From the IMG/VR virus record IMGVR_UViG_3300033995_000685, positions 1 through 22,297 of that record: 22,297 bases of DNA; one strand, 5' to 3'. The notes under the pieces are model-generated. The model was given only the letters and a program-made list of their open reading frames with translations. It had not been told where the DNA came from and searched no databases. The DNA is from a virus. The translations under genes and the position numbers were made by a program. Each line of letters opens with the position of its first letter. Position 1 is the first letter of the stretch. Below, piece by piece: positions 19,575 to 22,297 of this stretch.

Positions 19575-20076
19575 TCTGATCCCTCTACCTTATAGAATAG
19601 CTATCATCGCTGCTACTATAGCAGGAGCAGGTACGTTTGGCTATATCAAGGGTAATGCATCAGGTAAATTAGAACTAGAAAGATATACTGCTAAGTCACA
19701 ATTAAAGATTGCTGAATTAGAAAAGAAGAATCTAGAGATTAGTAATTCTGTAATCACTAAATATGTAGACCGAACAAATACTATCAAGGAAAAAGAATAT
19801 GTCTATCTTGATGCCGCTACAAAGAATGTGCCTAATCAGTCTGTTATGTCTAACGGCTGGGTGTACCTCCACGACGCTAGTGCCACAGGCAGTGATGCCG
19901 ACGCCACCAGAAGTTCTGATGCAACCTCCTCTGGTATTAAAGACACTGAAGCCCTTGCCGGTATCGTCACCAATTACGCCAGATGCCAGCAGAATGCCAA
20001 CCAACTAATGTACCTTCAAAAGTGGGTTAAAGATAACCAATCCGCTATTGAAGAGTCCAACAAAAAGAAGAAATAA
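19567..20076 (+). CDS. i-spanin (Rz-like inner membrane protein)
   Basis: Rz-type spanins sit in the inner membrane and link to an outer membrane lipoprotein to fuse the membranes at lysis. Residues 8-27 form a single N-terminal hydrophobic segment (PYRIAIIAATIAGAGTFGYI), followed by a charged coiled-coil stretch (LKIAELEKKNLEISN) at about 45-60. A periplasmic region ends in a basic tail (SNKKKK). The 169-residue length fits Rz. A second gene with a lipoprotein signal lies fully inside it in another frame, the classic nested Rz/Rz1 arrangement. Residues 100-122 are Ser, Asp, Ala and Thr-rich because of the overlapping reading frame. No homology search was made; the call rests on architecture. 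Confidence 0.72.
   Translation: MFNLIPLPYRIAIIAATIAGAGTFGYIKGNASGKLELERYTAKSQLKIAELEKKNLEISNSVITKYVDRTNTIKEKEYVYLDAATKNVPNQSVMSNGWVYLHDASATGSDADATRSSDATSSGIKDTEALAGIVTNYARCQQNANQLMYLQKWVKDNQSAIEESNKKKK
19799..20008 (+). CDS. o-spanin (Rz1-like lipoprotein), nested in the i-spanin gene
   Basis: This frame, shifted +1 relative to the surrounding i-spanin gene, encodes 69 residues. MPLQRMCLISLLCLTAGC forms a signal with a lipobox LTAGC, so cleavage before C22 would give a short outer-membrane lipoprotein. The mature part has 11 prolines in 48 residues (PTPPEV, QPPLV, KPLPV), a hallmark of Rz1. Start could be ATG 19799, 19811 or 19826. No obvious ribosome binding site is seen, as in many nested Rz1 genes. 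Together the two products would span the periplasm for lysis of a Gram-negative host. Confidence 0.75.
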   Translation: MSILMPLQRMCLISLLCLTAGCTSTTLVPQAVMPTPPEVLMQPPLVLKTLKPLPVSSPITPDASRMPTN

Positions 20077-20077
20077 C

Positions 20078-20548
20078 ATGGCCGATACAGTTGAAACAAG
20101 ACTCGCAGTATTAGAAAGAGAAATCAATCAATTCTCTGGTCTATTTGATAGACTCGATACTACTATCGAGAAACTAACTGACGTTTCGACTGCTATTAAA
20201 CAACTATTAGCAATCCATGAGATAAAGATTGCTCAACATGAGACGACCCATCGCGATGTATATGACGAATTAGAAAAAAGAAGAACTGAATCACACAATC
20301 AGCATATCGCGACACAGGACAAAATGGTCACCATGGAAAGCAATTTCAAAAAAGAAATTGATGATGTAGAAAGAAGGATCACTTCTGAACTGAAAGACAT
20401 GCGTAAGGACCAACAAGAATTCATTACATCTATCTCAAAGCGTACAAGCACCATTGAGAAGTGGCGTTGGATCATCATCGGCGGTGCCGTCACTGTAGGT
20501 TGGCTGATATCAGCTGCACCAAAGATTCTTGAGTTTATCGCAAGATAA
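20078..20548 (+). CDS. Coiled-coil protein with a C-terminal membrane anchor, 156 aa
   Basis: The ATG at 20078 follows the i-spanin stop by one base; the upstream in-frame TTG is not used. Residues 1-125 are a long heptad-like charged helix (RLAVLEREINQFSGLFDRLD and more). Residues 131-150 (WRWIIIGGAVTVGWLISAAP) are a membrane segment near the C-terminus. This layout resembles XhlA-type proteins that act with holins, and its place right after the spanins makes a lysis role plausible. T4-like phages carry similar proteins, as I recall. It could also be a structural protein, so the lysis call is inference. Confidence 0.7.
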   Translation: MADTVETRLAVLEREINQFSGLFDRLDTTIEKLTDVSTAIKQLLAIHEIKIAQHETTHRDVYDELEKRRTESHNQHIATQDKMVTMESNFKKEIDDVERRITSELKDMRKDQQEFITSISKRTSTIEKWRWIIIGGAVTVGWLISAAPKILEFIAR

Positions 20549-20549
20549 C

Positions 20550-20579
20550 TGTGTACTTATAACCCCTACTACTGTATAA
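20550..20579 (+). promoter_or_regulatory. GTGTAC-N18-TATAAT promoter (P4) for the primase gene
   Basis: GTGTAC (20550-20555), 18 bases and TATAAT (20574-20579) lie in the 70-base gap before the primase ATG at 20619. The element places an early or middle promoter in the middle of late genes. Transcription would start near 20586. AGGTATGCGG follows as a weak ribosome binding site. Confidence 0.78.
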
Positions 20580-20618
20580 TGAATTATGGTTCATCAATAA
20601 TAGTATTAGGTATGCGGT

Positions 20619-21620
20619 ATGAGTATTTGGGTAGACATCAAGTTCACTAATCTAGTATCTGCCAAACTGGACAGGTTCAAAGTAAAGACACACAATCCAT
20701 ATTTGGCTAACTGTAGATGTCCAATCTGTGGTGACAGTCAAAAGAATAAGTTGAAAGCACGCGGCTTCTTCTTTCAGAAGCAGGACAATCTTATTTATAA
20801 GTGCCATAACTGTGGTGCAGGTAGGAACATAGCATCGTTCCTTAGAGATCTAGATCCTGTACTCTATAAAGAATATATCGCAGAGTCATACTTCGATAAA
20901 GACACTCCAAAAGAAGAATTGGCAGTAATTAAGACACCTAGCTATATGAAGTCCGGATCTCCACTACTTAAGATCAAGAAGATCTCTCAGCTAGCATTCG
21001 ATCATCCAGCAAAGCAATACGTCATCGATCGTGGTATTCCTAATGAGTACCATGCAAAGCTATTCTATTGTTCTAAGTTTGCTGCGTGGACCAATACGAT
21101 GATTCCAAGGAAGTTAAAGACTGATGGTGATACACCTAGACTGATTATCCCGTTCATCGATAAGGATGGGCAGTTGTTTGGCTATCAAGGTAGAAGCTTT
21201 GATAAGGCATCTAAGCTCAGGTACATCACCATCATGTTGGAAGATCGACCTAAGATCTTTGGTATGGATACTGTTAATCTCAATAAGACACACTATATCA
21301 TAGAAGGTCCTATCGACTCTATGTTCATTCCTAATGCCATCGCCATGGCCGGAGCGGATCTAGATAGGAGCATCATTAATGAACACTCCGTATTTGTATA
21401 TGATAATGAACCTAGAAATCCTGAGATCATCAGGAGAATGAAGAAAGTCGTCGATGCAGGCCATAAGATCGTAATCTGGCCCGAAAATTTTATATGGAAA
21501 GATATAAATGATATGATTCTAGGAAATATAAATAGAAAGGCAGTAATTGACATGATCGTAGATAACACTTATAGTGGTCTTACGGCATTAGTCAAACTGA
21601 ACGGTTGGAAAAAGATCTAG
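20619..21620 (+). CDS. 61: DNA primase, T4 gp61-like
   Basis: Primase makes RNA primers for lagging-strand synthesis with a helicase partner (gp41 in T4). The N-terminal zinc finger has C34 and C37 (CRCPICGDS) and C62 and C65 (YKCHNCGAG). The TOPRIM core shows YIIEGPIDSMFI at 226-237, with E229 and D233, and VYDNEPRN at 260-267 with D262. A basic-aromatic stretch, RLIIPFIDKDGQLFGYQGRS, at 174-193 fits the T4 gp61 family. Length (333) matches T4 gp61 (342). It has its own GTGTAC promoter. The 3' end contains a TATAAATA box that may serve gp13. The helicase gene is not in this window. Confidence 0.93.
   Translation: MSIWVDIKFTNLVSAKLDRFKVKTHNPYLANCRCPICGDSQKNKLKARGFFFQKQDNLIYKCHNCGAGRNIASFLRDLDPVLYKEYIAESYFDKDTPKEELAVIKTPSYMKSGSPLLKIKKISQLAFDHPAKQYVIDRGIPNEYHAKLFYCSKFAAWTNTMIPRKLKTDGDTPRLIIPFIDKDGQLFGYQGRSFDKASKLRYITIMLEDRPKIFGMDTVNLNKTHYIIEGPIDSMFIPNAIAMAGADLDRSIINEHSVFVYDNEPRNPEIIRRMKKVVDAGHKIVIWPENFIWKDINDMILGNINRKAVIDMIVDNTYSGLTALVKLNGWKKI
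21527..21534 (+). promoter_or_regulatory. TATAAATA late promoter inside the primase gene
   Basis: A perfect late box lies within the primase coding sequence about 95 bases before the gp13 ATG (21630). The surrounding 60 bases are more AT-rich than the rest of the gene. It would let gp13 be expressed late although the gene before it is early. Confidence 0.5.
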
Positions 21621-21629
21621 GAGATACTA

Positions 21630-22297
21630 ATGGCAGGACCCACATCGAGAGATGAGTTTAAAGCATACTGCTTACGCAGACTAGGTGCTCCTGTAATTGA
21701 AATTAACGTTGACGATGATCAAGTCGAAGATCGTATCGATGATTCACTGAAGTACTATTGGGACTATCACTTTGATGGTACCGAGAAGCAGTACTACAAA
21801 TACGGTCCAGTAACTCAGACCGATAAAGATAATAAGTACATCACGATGCCTCAGAACATCATCGGTGCCGTAAGAATCTTCCCTATCGGTCAAGCTCTAT
21901 CCACCAATAATCTATTCAATATCCGATACCAGATCGCCCTGAACGACCTCTATGATCTGACTTCTACGACCATGGTACCGTACTATATGGCCATGCAGCA
22001 TATCCAGTTCCTAGAGCAATTGCTCGTGGGTGAACAGCCTATCAGATATAACCGTAACATGAATCGGCTATACATCGATATGGATTGGAATAAAGTTAAT
22101 ATTGGTGAGTATATTGTAGTTGAAGCTTATATGATCGTAGACCCTGCAGTATATTCTGACGTATGGAATGATCGCTGGCTACAAAGATATGCTACTGCTA
22201 TGATCAAACAGCAGTGGGGATCTAACCTAACCAAGTATCGTGGGGTATCACTACCTGGTGGTATGCAGTTCAATGCTGAAGTCATCTATATGGATGC
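21630..22297 (+). CDS. 13: Neck protein gp13-like (3' truncated)
   Basis: In T4, gp13 with gp14 closes the head after DNA packaging and joins the tail. The first 60 residues (MAGPTSRDEFKAYCLRRLGA, then PVIEINVDDDQVEDRIDDSL and KYYWDYHFDGTEK) match the start I know from cyanophage and T4-like gp13, including the LGAPVxEINVDDDQxxDRIDD pattern. Further along, VEAYMIVDP and ATAMIKQQWGSNLTKY fit the family. The reading frame runs off the window after 222 codons. ATG 21630 follows the primase stop by 9 bases with TAGGAG 7-12 bases upstream. In T4 it is followed by gene 14. Confidence 0.9.
   Translation, partial: MAGPTSRDEFKAYCLRRLGAPVIEINVDDDQVEDRIDDSLKYYWDYHFDGTEKQYYKYGPVTQTDKDNKYITMPQNIIGAVRIFPIGQALSTNNLFNIRYQIALNDLYDLTSTTMVPYYMAMQHIQFLEQLLVGEQPIRYNRNMNRLYIDMDWNKVNIGEYIVVEAYMIVDPAVYSDVWNDRWLQRYATAMIKQQWGSNLTKYRGVSLPGGMQFNAEVIYMD

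Noticed and set aside
1-22297. tRNA genes, CRISPR arrays, IS elements, integrase
   Set aside because: No cloverleaf with a T-loop, no regularly spaced repeats, no transposase or integrase motifs were seen on reading both strands. This is a visual check, not a search.

Overview
This window is part of the genome of a tailed phage of the T4 superfamily (contractile-tail myovirus). The evidence is the combination of a gp13-type neck protein, a gp61-type primase, phage-type NrdA and NrdB, ThyX, a dCMP-deaminase-like protein, DUF6267/DUF6321-type virion-associated families and TATAAATA late-promoter boxes. No photosynthesis genes, tRNAs, integrase, IS element or CRISPR array is visible. The host cannot be named; the gene set resembles that of marine and soil T4-like phages of Proteobacteria or cyanobacteria (inference). 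All supported genes are on the + strand, they often overlap (ATGA, TAATG, GTGA), and no gap exceeds 300 bases. Family names such as DUF6267, DUF6321 and DUF7207 are recalled from memory, not searched. Layout: (1) 1-2069 holds the tail of a zinc-ribbon protein, ThyX and a string of small unknown genes. (2) 2081-7523 starts with a GTGTAC-N18-TATTAT promoter, then an FkbM-like methyltransferase, nrdA, two small genes, nrdB, two small genes and a GIY-YIG domain protein. (3) 7526-8337 starts with the same promoter type and carries an Sm-like protein and three small proteins. (4) 8340-10436 again starts with that promoter and carries a dCMP-deaminase-like enzyme and a conserved protein that appears to start at an ATT codon. 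(5) 10457-20548 is a late region with TATAAATA or AATAAATA boxes: a PD-(D/E)XK-like protein, a ligase-like DUF6267 protein, a nucleotidyltransferase, a DUF6321 protein, a Dps-like ferritin, a modular acidic protein with repeated ELDE motifs, two beta-rich putative structural proteins, a DUF7207-type protein, a His-rich protein, nested Rz/Rz1 spanins and a coiled-coil tail-anchored membrane protein. (6) 20550-21620 is the primase, with its own GTGTAC promoter. (7) 21630 to the end is gp13, with a TATAAATA box inside the 3' end of the primase gene. Working together: ThyX, NrdAB and the deaminase would supply deoxynucleotides for replication, primed by the gp61-like primase. The late block builds the virion and ends in a lysis cassette. 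The most striking points are: capsid-targeting-like peptides (M-x-x-F-x-x-F-x(1-2)-E) on the ligase-like and DUF6321 proteins, suggesting that enzymes may be packaged in the head; an o-spanin gene nested inside an i-spanin gene; an ATT start codon; two distinct promoter classes; an intrinsic-terminator-like hairpin inside a coding gene; a hairpin hiding a ribosome binding site; and a codon-usage patch in nrdA that suggests gene conversion.
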